Assembly: GCF_918797505.1 (NCBI RefSeq)
Contig: NC_092799.1
Coordinates: forward strand, 30,268,597 to 30,332,596
Direction: 5' to 3'
DNA: 64,000 nucleotides
Source: Bemisia tabaci
Lineage: Eukaryota > Arthropoda > Insecta > Hemiptera > Aleyrodidae
Below the pieces are notes generated by a model, which was not told the origin of the DNA, searched no databases, and saw only the letters and a program-made list of their open reading frames with translations. This document shows positions 1-11,917 of the stretch, one piece after another. Positions within the stretch are counted from its first letter, which is position 1. Each line of letters starts with the position of its first letter. Both the position numbers and the translations under genes were made by a program.

Positions 1-3000
1 CGAGATTCAGATGGGCGGGAGGGGCGATGATATACCTCAGCTGCCACGTTAAGCGCTGGTCCGCTGCGGGAAAATCCCGGAAAACAGGCCGGGAAGATTT
101 TCGTGCCAGATCACGCTATGCAATCATAATACCCCACTATATTGTTTTTCTAACCACACCATCCCCTAACCCTAATCGAGATTCAGATGGGCGGGAGGGG
201 GGATGATTTACCTCAGCTGCCACGTTTAACGCTGTTCGTTCCGTGGAAAATCCCGGAAAACAGGCCGGGAAGATTTTCGTGCCAGATCACGCTATGCAAT
301 CTTAATACCCCACTATGTAGTGCTTCTAACCACACCATCCCCTAACCCTGATCGAGATTTCAGATGGGCGGGAGGGGGGATGATATACCTCAGCTGCCAC
401 GTTAAGCGCTGGTCCGCTGCGGGAAAATCCCGGTAAACAGGCCGGGAAGATTTTCGTGCCAGATCACGCTATGCAATCATAATACCCCACTATGTAGTGC
501 TTCTAACCACACCATCCCCTAACCCTGATCGAGATTCAGATGGGCGGGAGGGGGGATGATATACCTCAGCTGCCACGTTAAGCGCTGGTCGCTGCGGGAA
601 AATCCCGAAAACAGGCCGGGAAGATTTTCGTGCCAGATCACGCTATGCAATCTTAATACCCCACTATGTAGTGCTTCTAACCACACCATCCCCTAACCCT
701 GATCGAGATTCAGATGGGCGGGAGGGGGGATGATTTACCTCAGCTGCCACGTTTAACGCTGTTCGTTCCGTGGAAAATCCCGAAAACAGGCCGGGAAGAT
801 TTTCGTGCCAGATCACGCTATGCAATCTTAATACCCCACTATGTAGTGCTTCTAACCACACCATCCCCTAACCCTGATCGAGATTCAGATGGGCGGGAGG
901 GGATGATATACCTCAGCTGCCACGTTAAGCGCTGGTCGGCTACGGGAAAATCCCGGAAAACAGGCCGGGAAGATTTTCGTGCCAGATCACGCTATGCAAT
1001 CATAATACCCCACTATATTGTGCTTCTAACCACACCATCCCCTAACCCTAATCGAGATTCAGATGGGCGGGAGGGGGGATGATTTACCTCAGCTGCCACG
1101 TTTAACGCTGTTCGTTCCGTGGAAAATCCCGGAAAACAGGCCGGGAAGATTTTCGTGCCAGATCACGCTATGCAATCTTAATACCCCACTATGTAGTGCT
1201 TCTAACCACACCATCCCCTAACCCTGATCGAGATTCAGATGGGCGGGAGGGGGGATGATATACCTCAGCTGCCACGTTAAGCGCTGGTCGGCTGCGGAAA
1301 ATCCCGAAAACAGGCCGGAAGATTTTCGTGCCAGATCACGCTATGCAATCTTAATACCCCACTATATTGTGCTTCTAACCACACCATCCCCTAACCCTAA
1401 TCGAGATTCAGATGGGCGGGAGGGGGATGATATACCTCAGCTGCCACGTTAAGCGCTGGTCGGCCGGCGGAAAATCCAGGAAAACAGGCCGGGAAGATTT
1501 TCGTGCCAGATCTCGCTATGCGATCTTAATACCCCCCACTATGTAGTGCTTCTAACCACACACATCCCCTAACCCTGATCGACATTCAGATGGGCGGGAG
1601 GGGGATGATATACCTCAGCTGCCACGTTAAGCGCTGGTCGGCTGCGGGAAAATCCCGGAAAACAGGCCGGGAAGATTTTCGTGCCAGATCACGCTATGCA
1701 ATCTTAATACCCCACTATATTGTGCTTCTAACCACACCATCCCCTAACCCTGATCGAGATTCAGATGGGCGGAGGGGGGATGATTATCACCTCAGCTGCC
1801 ACGTTTAACGCTGTTCGTTCCGTGGAAAATCCCGAAAACAGGCCGGGAAGATTTTCGTGCCAGATCACGCTATGCAATCTTAATACCCCACTATGTAGTG
1901 CTTCTAACCACACCATCCCCTAACCCTGATCGAGATTCAGATGGGCGGGAGGGGGATGATATACCTCAGCTGCCACGTTAAGCGCTGGTCGGCTGCGGGA
2001 AATCCCGAAAACAGGCCGGGAAGATTTTCGTGCCAGATCACGCTATGCAATCTTAATACCCCACTATATTGTGCTTCTAACCAAACCATCCCCTAACCCT
2101 AATCGAGATTCAGATGGGCGGAGGGGGGATGATTCACCTCAGCTGCCACGTTTAACGCTGTTCGTTCCGTGGAAAATCCCGGAAAACAGGCCGGGAAGAT
2201 TTTCGTGCCAGATCACGCTATGCAATCTTAATACCCCACTATGTAGTGCTTCTAACCACACCATCCCCTAACCCTGATCGACATTCAGATGGGCGGGAGG
2301 GGGGATGATATACCTCAGCTGCCACGTTAAGCGCTGGTCCGCTGCGGGAAAATCCCGGAAAACAGGCCGGGAAGATTTTCGTGCCAGATCACGCTATGCA
2401 ATCTTAATACCCCACTATGTAGTGCTTCTAACCACACCATCCCCTAACCCTGATCGAGATTCAGATGGGCGGGAGGGGGGATGTTATACTCAGCTGCCAC
2501 GTTTAACGCTGTTCGTTCCGTGAAAAATCCCGGAAAACAGGCCGGGAAGATTTTCGTGCCAGATCACGCTATGCAATCTTAATACCCCACTATGTAGTAC
2601 TTCTAACCACACCATCCCCTAACCCTGATCGAGATTCAGATGGGCGGGAGGGGGGATGTTATATCTCAGCTGCCACGTTTAACGCTGTTCGTTCCGTGAA
2701 AAATCCCGGAAAACAGGGCGGGAAGATTTTCGTGCCAGATCACGCTATGCAATCTTAATACCCCACTATGTAGTGCTTCTAACCCAGGCCCTATTTTCCC
2801 CTGATCGAGATAGGGAAAGAGGGGAAGGGGGATGATATACCTCAGCTGCCACGTTTAACGCTGCTCGGCCAATGAAAATCCCGGAAAACAGGCCGGGAAT
2901 ATTTTCGTGCCCGATCACTCTCTGCGATCTTAATACACCAGTATGTAGTGCTTCTATCCCAGGCCCTATCTTCCTCTGATCGAGATAGGGAAAGAGGGGA

Positions 3001-3262
3001 AGGGGATGATATACCTCAGCTGCCACGATTAACGCTGCTCGGCCAATGGAAAATCCTGGAAAAAAGGCCGGGAAGATTTTCGTGCGAGATCACGCTATGT
3101 GATCTTAATACACCAGTATGTAGTGCTTCTAACGCAGGCCCTATCTTTCTCTGATTGAGATAGGGAAAGAGGGGAAGGGGGATGATATACCTCAGCTGCC
3201 ACGATAAACGCTGGTCGGCCGGCGGAAAATCCCGGAAAGCAGGCCGGGAAGATTTTCGTGAG
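1..3262 (+). repeat. 175-bp satellite array, left arm
   Basis: About 19 head-to-tail units of roughly 175 bp, recognisable by the recurring GATTCAGATGGGCGGGAGG, CTCAGCTGCCACGTT and CCATCCCCTAACCCT blocks. Two subtypes are mixed: one reads CGCTGGTCCGCTGCGGG and the other CGCTGTTCGTTCCGTGG at the same place. The last three units (about 2785-3262) are diverged: they replace the CATCCCCTAACCCTGATC block with AGGCCCTATTTTCCCCTGATC and GATAGGGAAAGAGGGGAAG. The array is cut by the window start and ends at GATTTTCGTGAGC. Short open frames across it are repeat artefacts. Confidence 0.97.
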
Positions 3263-3754
3263 CAAAAAATGGGTCGTGTGTGGCGTTGCTCTACTGATAA
3301 GAATTGTGTAGCAGTGTGTGTAACTGATAACAACAGTAATTGTAGTGAAAGGCGTCCATACGCAGTTCTCTTAAAAAATTGTTATTCATTGTCTAAGAGC
3401 TCTTTAAGCCAAATACGAATCATTTATCTGCGCGGTGTTGCTAGATTGTGTGAATAAATACAATTGCGAAAATATTTTGGGCGGAAATGTCAATCTAAGA
3501 TTTTGTGTGAAAATGTCAAAATCGGAAATTTTGTTTGGAAACCTCGGCCTTCCTGGCAGCATAACCCTTTTTAGGGACCTACTCGGTAACTCCCGCCGCA
3601 AGCAGTGGCGAAGCAATCCTCGCTCCTGTAATTTTCGTCGTCAAACACTAATTTTTGGTCAAAAACTCATAAACACCCAAACAATGGCTCCTAATTCAAA
3701 ATTTAGGTCACTGCGGCAAGGCACCGTCCTCTGTGATGTCGCGAACGTAGAATC

Positions 3755-4005
3755 GAGCAGCAGAAGAGGAGGAGTAGGAGGAGAAGGAAGATGAAGGAAT
3801 AGAGGCAGAAGAAAAGGAAGAAGCGGACGAAGAGGGGAAAAAGAAGAGGAGGAAGCAGAAGAAGATGACAAAAAAAAAGAGCAGGAAGCAGAAAAAAAAA
3901 TAAGAACAGTGAGAAGAGAAAAAAGAAGAATGGGAGTAGGAAGAAGAAGAAAAGAAAGATGATGAAGAAGAAATGGAAAATGATGAGTAGAAAGAAGAAG
4001 AAAAA
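3755..4005. repeat. Polypurine tract, left arm
   Basis: About 250 bp almost entirely of A and G on the + strand (AGAAGAGGAGGAG-type runs with AAAAAAGAG stretches). Mirror copy at 13364-13614. Overlapping minus-strand frames rich in Ser, Phe, Leu and Pro come from this composition and are not genes. Confidence 0.9.
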
Positions 4006-4825
4006 TGGCATGTGTATATGTGTAATGGTGGGCACCCCTTTTCAACTGAGCCCCTGATCAATTGAAAATATTCTTTGAATGACTAAGACTTTGTAAGATC
4101 GGGGTTGGTTCTTCAATTTCAATTAATCGTCCTTATTGCAGAACATTTTCTAAATCTAGGGGGAACTCAACTTTTGACAGCAATCTTCTTTAAACTAATC
4201 ATGAATGTAATGTTGTCTACTGAACTCTAACAGTAAAAAATGGTTATGAGCATTTAAAACTTTATTTTCCTTGAAATTCTAGTTCTCTTTCAGGGTCCAC
4301 GGTAAGGACAAAAAGTCTTAAAAAAGTGAAAAGTCATTTGAACCAACCTGTACTTAGAAAGCAGAGTCATCATATGTTGAGACAAATGCGAAGACATTGA
4401 CAATTGTCAGTCACTGATTAGCTCTGAATCAGCACCACTCCAACAGGATAATACCGGTCAACCGTCAACAGGTCAATCTAGGGGGTACCTATTGATAATA
4501 CATGCAGTCAGATAATGGCACCGCACTGATGAGTGGTGACATAAGCAATACTTGACTTTTGTCTCAACATACAATGACAATCATTGAACCTGAGTGATTG
4601 AAGAAAATTTATTGAATTGAGAGGGACTTTAAGTTCAGTTCAAACAAAAAAAAAAAAAAACAAAAAACAAAAAAAAAAACCAATGCGCCAAACATACTTT
4701 TTTCATGGACAATCCTGATCTCACTTCTTCTACTCTATTGCCTGATCTACAAATCAAGTATATCTGCAATATTCAAGTTTATCCTGGCTTATGAAAATCA
4801 CAAGAATCCTGAGCATTTCTATTTG

Positions 4826-5162
4826 TCATGATTTTTTGCTCCTCCTACTTTTCTGCTGCCTTAGAATACATGTAGGTATGCACAACGCCTCTTTACAACC
4901 CTCTGTCCTGAAAAATGATCCACTTGATCTCATCCATTATTTTAAGTAAATACCTCTGAAAACTTAGGAGTATTGACTTGACGATACGTAATGGTTATTA
5001 TCAGTGTAATTTAGTGCAGACATCTTAAACTTACATACTTGATTGATCGATGACTTCCCGAAGCAGAGCCACAGAGACTACTTCCTTGAATACTGAAAGG
5101 GATCCAGAAGTGTAACTGCTTGCCGATGCAATGAAGCCTCTTCCATCAATATACACATCCAT
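4826..5162 (-). CDS. Possible two-exon 69-aa protein, left-arm copy
   Basis: I do not recognise this protein. The start codon is at 5160-5162 (context TTACAATGG). Exon 1 is 5035-5162 and opens a frame beginning MDVYIDGRGF and ending near LLREVIDQS, followed by a consensus GTAAGT donor. Exon 2 is 4826-4907, after a TCATTTTTCAG acceptor; the phases match (2 nt carried over) and the frame runs TEGCKEALCIPTCILRQ, then a basic RRSKKS tail and TGA. The intron would be 127 bp. Upstream is a CpG-containing stretch with a TGACGTC (CRE-like) site near 5339-5345. The model rests only on open frame and splice signals. The copy in the right arm is identical as far as I can see. Confidence 0.33.
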
Positions 5163-5451
5163 TGTAAGGTTTTCATTACACACATTTTAACTTCCACACA
5201 CTGCACAATCCTTGTAACTACATTCACGTGGACACTGCACCTGCCGTTGCTTTGTAAATAAATAAACAAACAAACACACCGAATTTGTTAGGTTAGGATG
5301 GCGGTTGGTAGCTGTATAGGTAGAGGGAGGGGAACGCGACGTCATCAGTGGTGTCAAGTAGTGCTATCACGGAATGGGACTTAAAAGTATGGAAATAATT
5401 AATAATTACGCAAAAAACAATCATGATGTGATATTATATCTGTTGAGGCAT

Positions 5452-5700
5452 ACCTATCGACGGTGAAACACCCAAACCACATTTCTCGTCTGCGGTGTTT
5501 CGAAATCTCCGCTCCTATATTTTATTTCTTTAGAGGAGAAAAAAATCAATATCATTCTTTGAAGTTTTCATAGATTTTCTTCGCACAGAGAAGGAAAAAC
5601 ACGGGAGTTTTCATGAACTACCGTAGAGCGGGTTTCCGCTTAAAAAATAAATTATGACAGGACATCTGCAACGTCGCAAACCGAGATACATGGCAAATGA
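5452..5700. mobile_element. Dispersed ~245-bp MITE-like repeat, copy a
   Basis: Member of a family also found at 11669-11917, 45612-45870 and 52940-53165. Shared blocks include TCTGCGGTGTTTCGAAATCT, TTCTTCGCACAGAGAAGGAA and ATGACAGGACATCTGCAACG. Its ends are roughly complementary to each other (a CGTATCTCGTTTGCG-like sequence near both ends), as expected for a short inverted-repeat transposon. Confidence 0.6.
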
Positions 5701-5749
5701 GGTGGTCTCCCGGGAGACTATTTTAGATTGGAGGGTATGGATTCGATCG

Positions 5750-6030
5750 AATAATGAAAACGTGAATCGATCGACAAATTATTGAAAAACCTGCGTCAAT
5801 TCGATCGACATGAATCGACAGTAAGATGAAAACGTGAATCGATCGACATGAATCAATCGACACATATTCGATCGACATTTAATTTAAAAACACCCGTGTC
5901 TATTCAATTGACATGAATGGATCGAAAAATGAAAACGTGAATCTATCGACACCGATTCGATCGACAAACGTGAATCGATCGAAAAACCTGTGAATGGATC
6001 GACAAACCCGTGAATGGATCGACACCAGAT
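5750..6030. repeat. TCGATCGAC-rich short repeats, left arm
   Basis: Irregular tandem repeats built on GTGAATCGATCGAC and ATTCGATCGACA, spaced roughly 20-30 bp, many containing the self-complementary core TCGATCGA. Later copies drift to GAATGGATCGACA. Confidence 0.85.
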
Positions 6031-6299
6031 GGAAAATCCTTATTTTGATATCCCAATCCAGTTTGACAACTCTATGGATCCCCTCTTGACCTGCGAATGA
6101 TCGGCTGCATCGTTTCTGTTTGAAGGGGGTTTATGTTCCGATGTGGAAAATCTGCTTTCTTGACGAGGGCGAGGCGGCGAGTAGTACAGATAAGATGATT
6201 CCTAATATCCGAATGTGATTATTTCTGCAATGATCGACTGCCTCGTAGCAACCGGAAGTTGGCTGACCTACATGAGGCACAACTTCCAAAAATAGGTCC

Positions 6300-6760
6300 A
6301 GCATTTAGTGCTTCAATTGCGCTTAATTGTTCCTCAAGTTTCAGCTCATACCGCCAAAGGGTTCAAAAACTACAGCCTAAAAATGAAATGGTGTAAGCCA
6401 ACTTCACGCCCAAAAACAGTTTTTTTTTTTTTTTTTTTTTTACTTTTGCGGAAAACTGTTGATGCTAAAAATTGTGCGTTGCGCCTCTCATTTAGTGTTT
6501 CAGATTTTCTCTCGATATCCGAAGAGATTTTTGAAATCCGTCGAACCGTTCCCTCGCCAGAACCAAAAAACCGCGTCTTTTGAACGACCACTCAAACTGC
6601 TAAAAGACAACTTTTTTTAAAAAATTTTCGGAAACAATTTTGTGCTTTGCGTCTAATATTCAGTGCTTCAGTTGTTCTTTCGGTATCTGAAGGAATTTTT
6701 GAAATCCGTCGATCCGTTCCTTCGCCAGAGTCAAAATACCGGCACTCGAGCGCGCTGATT
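6300..6760. repeat. Degenerate ~170-190-bp tandem repeat, left arm
   Basis: Three related segments start near 6304, 6490 and 6658 (CATTTAGTGCTTCA, CATTTAGTGTTTCA, TATTCAGTGCTTCA). The last two share TTTTTGAAATCCGTCGA and a TCGCCAGA block. A run of 22 T (6420-6441) interrupts the first. Mirror copy at 10609-11069. The similar translated segments (EIFEIRRTVPSPE, GIFEIRRSVPSPE) reflect this DNA repeat; coding function is not supported. Confidence 0.6.
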
Positions 6761-7465
6761 CGGCCCCGGTTTGAAGATCCCGCGCAAACATTCCGGATCT
6801 TTAGCAGCGGCTATCTGGGACTGCGGAAGATTCGAGTTCCGCCCGCGCATGAATTGGATTTTCTTTGCGGATTTAACCTATTAATTATATGAAGTTAGGT
6901 GTAATTTTCCTTAACGAAAATGACTCTCCTTTTTTTTTCGAAGGCTAAATTTTATTCCATCCAGGTATGCCTATACGAAGCTCCGATTTATGTACCGGGT
7001 CGGCCAGAAGTTCAAGGACGGTCGGCTAACTTTTGAACGGCTGAACGTGCGGAAGATGAAATTTTTGAGAATGTTTCTATAGATCATTAGGGGCTACATA
7101 TTCGCGCATGCAAAATTTCGGAGGTCCGCCCCCGGGTGCCTGCGCGGACCCTAATTAAAAATTCTCAAATGGTAACCCCCCGTTTTAGCTTAGAATGCCT
7201 TTTATGCTTAGAATTCGTAAGAAATGGGTCGTCAATAAGCGCAGGGTCTTAAAATAATGGATATTGGCACAAGGTATGATCCCCTTCTATCTCCACGGAA
7301 AAAACGAGTTTAGGGTTGGGACATGCGGGGCAGGGCCGGCCCTACACCCGGGGTAGGTAAAATTGCTTCACCTAAACATCGGAGGGGTAGGCCCATGCTG
7401 AAGTTAAGGTTCAGCCCTACCTGCCTCAGGGCCCAGTCCTACCTGAGGCGGGGCCGAGCACTAAC

Positions 7466-7535
7466 CACATAGGGCTGGGCCCTGGAGAAGGTAGGGCTGG
7501 GTCCTGAAGAATGTAGGGCTGGACCCTGCAATGCG
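7466..7535. repeat. GC-rich 22-bp minisatellite
   Basis: Three imperfect copies of ATAGGGCTGGGCCCTGGAGA / GTAGGGCTGGGTCCTGAAGA / GTAGGGCTGGACCCTGCAAT. It sits in a locally GC-rich segment (7320-7560) inside the palindrome centre. Confidence 0.7.
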
Positions 7536-9189
7536 AGAAGGGCCGAGCCCCATAAAAAAAAGTTCGAGGATGTTACTCCAATTGTACGAGCATATTTAGC
7601 GCGCTCTTTGCACTGTTCTATGAAGTACTCACACATTGCCGGTAATTTCGTCTTTTTTTACCAATTTTTGACATTTTTTTGGCCTACTTGAATTTTTTTA
7701 GGCCCTTAACCGTCCGATAGAAATTGAAAAAAGTATATCAACCAAAAGTATATATCTTAAGCTTGAAGTATAAAACAAAAAAATCGAAAATCGGAGAAAC
7801 TGTATTTTGGATAATTCAGTTTGAACATTGAATGGCAAAAAAATAGTAAATTTTACAAAAGCCTGAATTACGGCCATTTAAATAATTTTTAGCTCAATTT
7901 CGATGGCATATTCAGAATCTACATGAAAAATTGTTCTAGAAACACTCTTTCAAAGCATGATGAATTGATAAAGAGTCTCGCTATGGAGAGTCAAAGAGAG
8001 GGAAGTGGAGAAAATGAGAATCGCTAAAACGGGCTGTTTTGATAACCGCTAAAATTCACCCCATCTTTGGGGGTCGATATCTCGCGAACGGGGCGTCAGA
8101 TGGGAAAACCCTTCAAAATTGGTTTCTTAATATGATATAAAGACCCCGTATACCAATTTTCAGCCAAATCGGAGGGGGTCGGGTTCCGAGCTTGGTTGCG
8201 TTGACGTGGAATGACCCATATGTATTCCATGTGCAATATCCGAAAAAATGGCTCAAATCTAAGGAAACGCGGATTTCTATCGAATTTTATCGATGGTATG
8301 TGGCAACGTCGCGCCGCGGTGCAGGGAGGCTGTATAGATAAACACATGTACATAATTACTAGTAATATGGTCATAACGTATGAAAATTCAAGGTTTGCTG
8401 AAATTTGATGATCTCGGTGAGGAACAGCCTCCAAATACTGAAATATAGGTACTCGGTTTTTTGTGTTTTCGGGGATAAAATATGGCAACATCGGCTTTTT
8501 TGGGAGGCTTTGAATCCAAAAACTTTTTTAGAGGAAGTATTTGACCATCTACGTACATTGTTCGCCAAAGGAGTTCAATTTTGGTGTAAGATGAGTCGCC
8601 CTTTTTAATCCATTTTAAAAAATGATGAAAAACAGGAAAATTATATTAACAAAAAAAACAAAAAACAAAAAACATTTTAAGCAATGAGCTCAATGTTTAA
8701 AAGCAACAAAAATTGGCCAAAGTGACCCTCTTACACCTCTTATGAACATTACTTGAAGGACTTTTTACTCCTACAATGGCATCATTGTGAAACAGCGCGT
8801 CAAATGCCGCGACATTTAAGTCGAGCGACGGTCGAGCAGCGGTTTGACTACAAAATGCTAAAATCGCTGATTTTTGCATTTTGAGAGCTAAGAACGAGGG
8901 ATTCTGATCCTCGTGGGTCCAAATTGTTATTTTTCTCTTAAAATATAGTATCAGAAGTCTCATTATCCGCCTTTGCGACTTTTTACCTCGATTGCATTTA
9001 CCGAAAAAAAATCTGCAAGATCGCCACGATTGCCAAGATCAGAAATCGGTGAAACATCTGAAGTACCTTGCGGGACCACTCAAACTTTAGCTACGACCCT
9101 GAGATTTTTTTGTGCTTTTTTTTTCTAACTATGAGACAACTTTTTGGCAGGTATCACTGTTGGATTTCGCAATTTTTTTTTTGTAACGT

Positions 9190-9760
9190 CCAAAATGGGA
9201 CACCCTACTGTTCAAACGCGTTCAATGCCTGGGCGGCAGTCATTATGGCCGCCATTTTGGCTTTTGGAGAACTTCTATCAGCTTATTTTGTTATTTGGAC
9301 CTCATTTTTGGAATCTACGACCCAAAAAACCTATACAGTGACACCTCATTCGACGATATTTGCCTCAACAAAATATTTCACCCGCAACGGCAGCCCTTTT
9401 GGCCGCCATTTTGATTTTTTTGGGCTTCAATGGATCCGTGGTAAGTTTTTGACATCAGAGGTAAAATCTACGACCCAAAGAACCCTACCAAGGACACCCT
9501 ACTTGGCACTTTTACATACGTATCGAAGTTTTGACCCTATCTTGGAGATTTTGGCGGCCATCTTGGATTTGGGGCACCCCTTTGGGTCGGAGAGTATTTT
9601 GGACCTCAAATTCGGATTCTACGACCAAAATTACATAAGAATTGATCCCAACCATGACATCAAAATTAAATTCCATAATTTTCACCCCCCGAGCCACCAT
9701 TTTGGTCGCCATCTTGATTTTGGGGGGTTAGACGCAAAATTGAGCTTGACAACATCAAAA
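9190..9760. repeat. Degenerate 152-bp tandem repeat
   Basis: Four diverged units marked by GCCGCCATTTTGG-type blocks at about 9248, 9402, 9552 and 9706. The spacings are 154, 150 and 154 bp. A second marker, TCTACGACCCAAA, recurs near 9312, 9468 and 9620. A 238-residue open frame covers the repeat. The unit length is not a multiple of three, and the frame shows no recognisable domain, so I read it as repeat-driven. Confidence 0.6.
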
Positions 9761-10608
9761 TTCTTTTTTTACGCATCGAAATGAAGAGATTAAGATATTT
9801 TTCACACTTGCTTCACTTACCGCTCCACGGGAAGCTTTTTTTTGAACATAAGAACCCGGACTACGTGTACCAATTTTAAAGGAAATCGCTTCGGCCAATT
9901 TTTATCTAGGGGGGGGGGGGCAGAGTGAGTGGGAACAGCAGCTTTATATAGAGTAATGATTTGTTCTTACAAATACTCTTAATCATACTCTCTTGATGAT
10001 TCTTGATTTCCACCTACACCTCTCGTGTGTTTCTCTGTGACAATTTAAGTTGCACTTATGAATTTTTGAAATTAGGTCCATTTCAAACTTATACCGTGTG
10101 TCGGAAACGTAAAATCGGGAACACCTTTTCTTCACGTCAAAATTGTTTTCTTTCAATTTTCTTTTAAACGGATTTAAAATTTAAAACGGGGGGATACCAT
10201 TTGAGAATTTTTAATTAGGGTCCGCGCAGGCACCCGGGGGCGGACCTCCGAAATTTTGCATGCGCGAATATGTAGCCCCTAATGATCTATAGAAACATTC
10301 TCAAAAATTTCATCTTCCGCACGTTCAGCCGTTCAAAAGTTAGCCGACCGTCCTTGAACTTCTGGCCGACCCGGTACATAAATCGGAGCTTCGTATAGGC
10401 ATACCTGGATGGAATAAAATTTAGCCTTCGAAAAAAAAAGGAGAGTCATTTTCGTTAAGGAAAATTACACCTAACTTCATATAATTAATAGGTTAAATCC
10501 GCAAAGAAAATCCAATTCATGCGCGGGCGGAACTCGAATCTTCCGCAGTCCCAGATAGCCGCTGCTAAAGATCCGGAATGTTTGCGCGGGATCTTCAAAC
10601 CGGGGCCG

Positions 10609-11069
10609 AATCAGCGCGCTCGAGTGCCGGTATTTTGACTCTGGCGAAGGAACGGATCGACGGATTTCAAAAATTCCTTCAGATACCGAAAGAACAACTG
10701 AAGCACTGAATATTAGACGCAAAGCACAAAATTGTTTCCGAAAATTTTTTAAAAAAAGTTGTCTTTTAGCAGTTTGAGTGGTCGTTCAAAAGACGCGGTT
10801 TTTTGGTTCTGGCGAGGGAACGGTTCGACGGATTTCAAAAATCTCTTCGGATATCGAGAGAAAATCTGAAACACTAAATGAGAGGCGCAACGCACAATTT
10901 TTAGCATCAACAGTTTTCCGCAAAAGTAAAAAAAAAAAAAAAAAAAAAACTGTTTTTGGGCGTGAAGTTGGCTTACACCATTTCATTTTTAGGCTGTAGT
11001 TTTTGAACCCTTTGGCGGTATGAGCTGAAACTTGAGGAACAATTAAGCGCAATTGAAGCACTAAATGCT
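10609..11069. repeat. Degenerate ~170-190-bp tandem repeat, right arm
   Basis: Reverse complement of the repeat at 6300-6760, including the matching run of 22 A at 10928-10949. Confidence 0.6.
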
Positions 11070-11338
11070 GGACCTATTTTTGGAAGTTGTGCCTCATGTA
11101 GGTCAGCCAACTTCCGGTTGCTACGAGGCAGTCGATCATTGCAGAAATAATCACATTCGGATATTAGGAATCATCTTATCTGTACTACTCGCCGCCTCGC
11201 CCTCGTCAAGAAAGCAGATTTTCCACATCGGAACATAAACCCCCTTCAAACAGAAACGATGCAGCCGATCATTCGCAGGTCAAGAGGGGATCCATAGAGT
11301 TGTCAAACTGGATTGGGATATCAAAATAAGGATTTTCC

Positions 11339-11619
11339 ATCTGGTGTCGATCCATTCACGGGTTTGTCGATCCATTCACAGGTTTTTCGATCGATTCACG
11401 TTTGTCGATCGAATCGGTGTCGATAGATTCACGTTTTCATTTTTCGATCCATTCATGTCAATTGAATAGACACGGGTGTTTTTAAATTAAATGTCGATCG
11501 AATATGTGTCGATTGATTCATGTCGATCGATTCACGTTTTCATCTTACTGTCGATTCATGTCGATCGAATTGACGCAGGTTTTTCAATAATTTGTCGATC
11601 GATTCACGTTTTCATTATT
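11339..11619. repeat. TCGATCGAC-rich short repeats, right arm
   Basis: Mirror copy of the repeat at 5750-6030, with GTCGATCGATTCACG as the recurring unit on the + strand. Confidence 0.85.
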
Positions 11620-11668
11620 CGATCGAATCCATACCCTCCAATCTAAAATAGTCTCCCGGGAGACCACC

Positions 11669-11917
11669 TCATTTGCCATGTATCTCGGTTTGCGACGTTG
11701 CAGATGTCCTGTCATAATTTATTTTTTAAGCGGAAACCCGCTCTACGGTAGTTCATGAAAACTCCCGTGTTTTTCCTTCTCTGTGCGAAGAAAATCTATG
11801 AAAACTTCAAAGAATGATATTGATTTTTTTCTCCTCTAAAGAAATAAAATATAGGAGCGGAGATTTCGAAACACCGCAGACGAGAAATGTGGTTTGGGTG
11901 TTTCACCGTCGATAGGT
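11669..11917. mobile_element. Dispersed ~245-bp MITE-like repeat, copy b
   Basis: Exact mirror of copy a in the right arm of the palindrome, so it was duplicated with the arm. Confidence 0.6.

Larger units (their letters stand above)
1..7187 (+). repeat. Left arm of giant inverted repeat
   Basis: This whole stretch is the near-exact reverse complement of 10182-17368. Landmarks pair under the rule x + y = 17369: for example 5078 with 12291, 6308 with 11061, and the A15-C-A6-C-A11 run near 4645-4680 with its T counterpart near 12691-12723. Satellite landmarks pair too: the GAGGGGCGATGATAT variant near 25 matches near 17335, and the TATTGTTTTTC variant near 145 matches near 17216. A few 1-2 nt differences exist, such as A6 at 3265-3270 against T5 near 14099-14104. 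Pairing ends at CCCCCCGTTTTA (7187). Confidence 0.95.
7188..10181. other. Unpaired centre of the palindrome
   Basis: A 2,994-bp stretch present once between the two arms. It contains a short GC-rich minisatellite (7466-7535), a run of 12 G (9909-9920) and a degenerate 152-bp tandem repeat (9190-9760). No open frame in it resembles a transposase, polymerase or other known protein; the longest (9068-9784, +) is explained by the 152-bp repeat. It would form the loop if the arms paired. Confidence 0.8.

Noticed and set aside
714..1082. Open frames of 60-122 residues across both satellite arrays
   Set aside because: They repeat with the 175-bp unit, shift frame between units and share no known domain; they follow from the repeat sequence.
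1..3262. CRISPR-like array
   Set aside because: Units are contiguous with no unique spacers and the context is eukaryotic; it is a satellite.
3271..3457. A 62-residue cysteine-containing frame just inside the arm, briefly considered as a THAP-like finger
   Set aside because: Cysteine spacing and the later His and Pro residues of a THAP domain are not present.
3659..4061. Three overlapping Ser/Phe/Leu-rich minus-strand frames (and mirror at 13308-13710)
   Set aside because: They lie on a polypurine tract; open in all frames because of composition.
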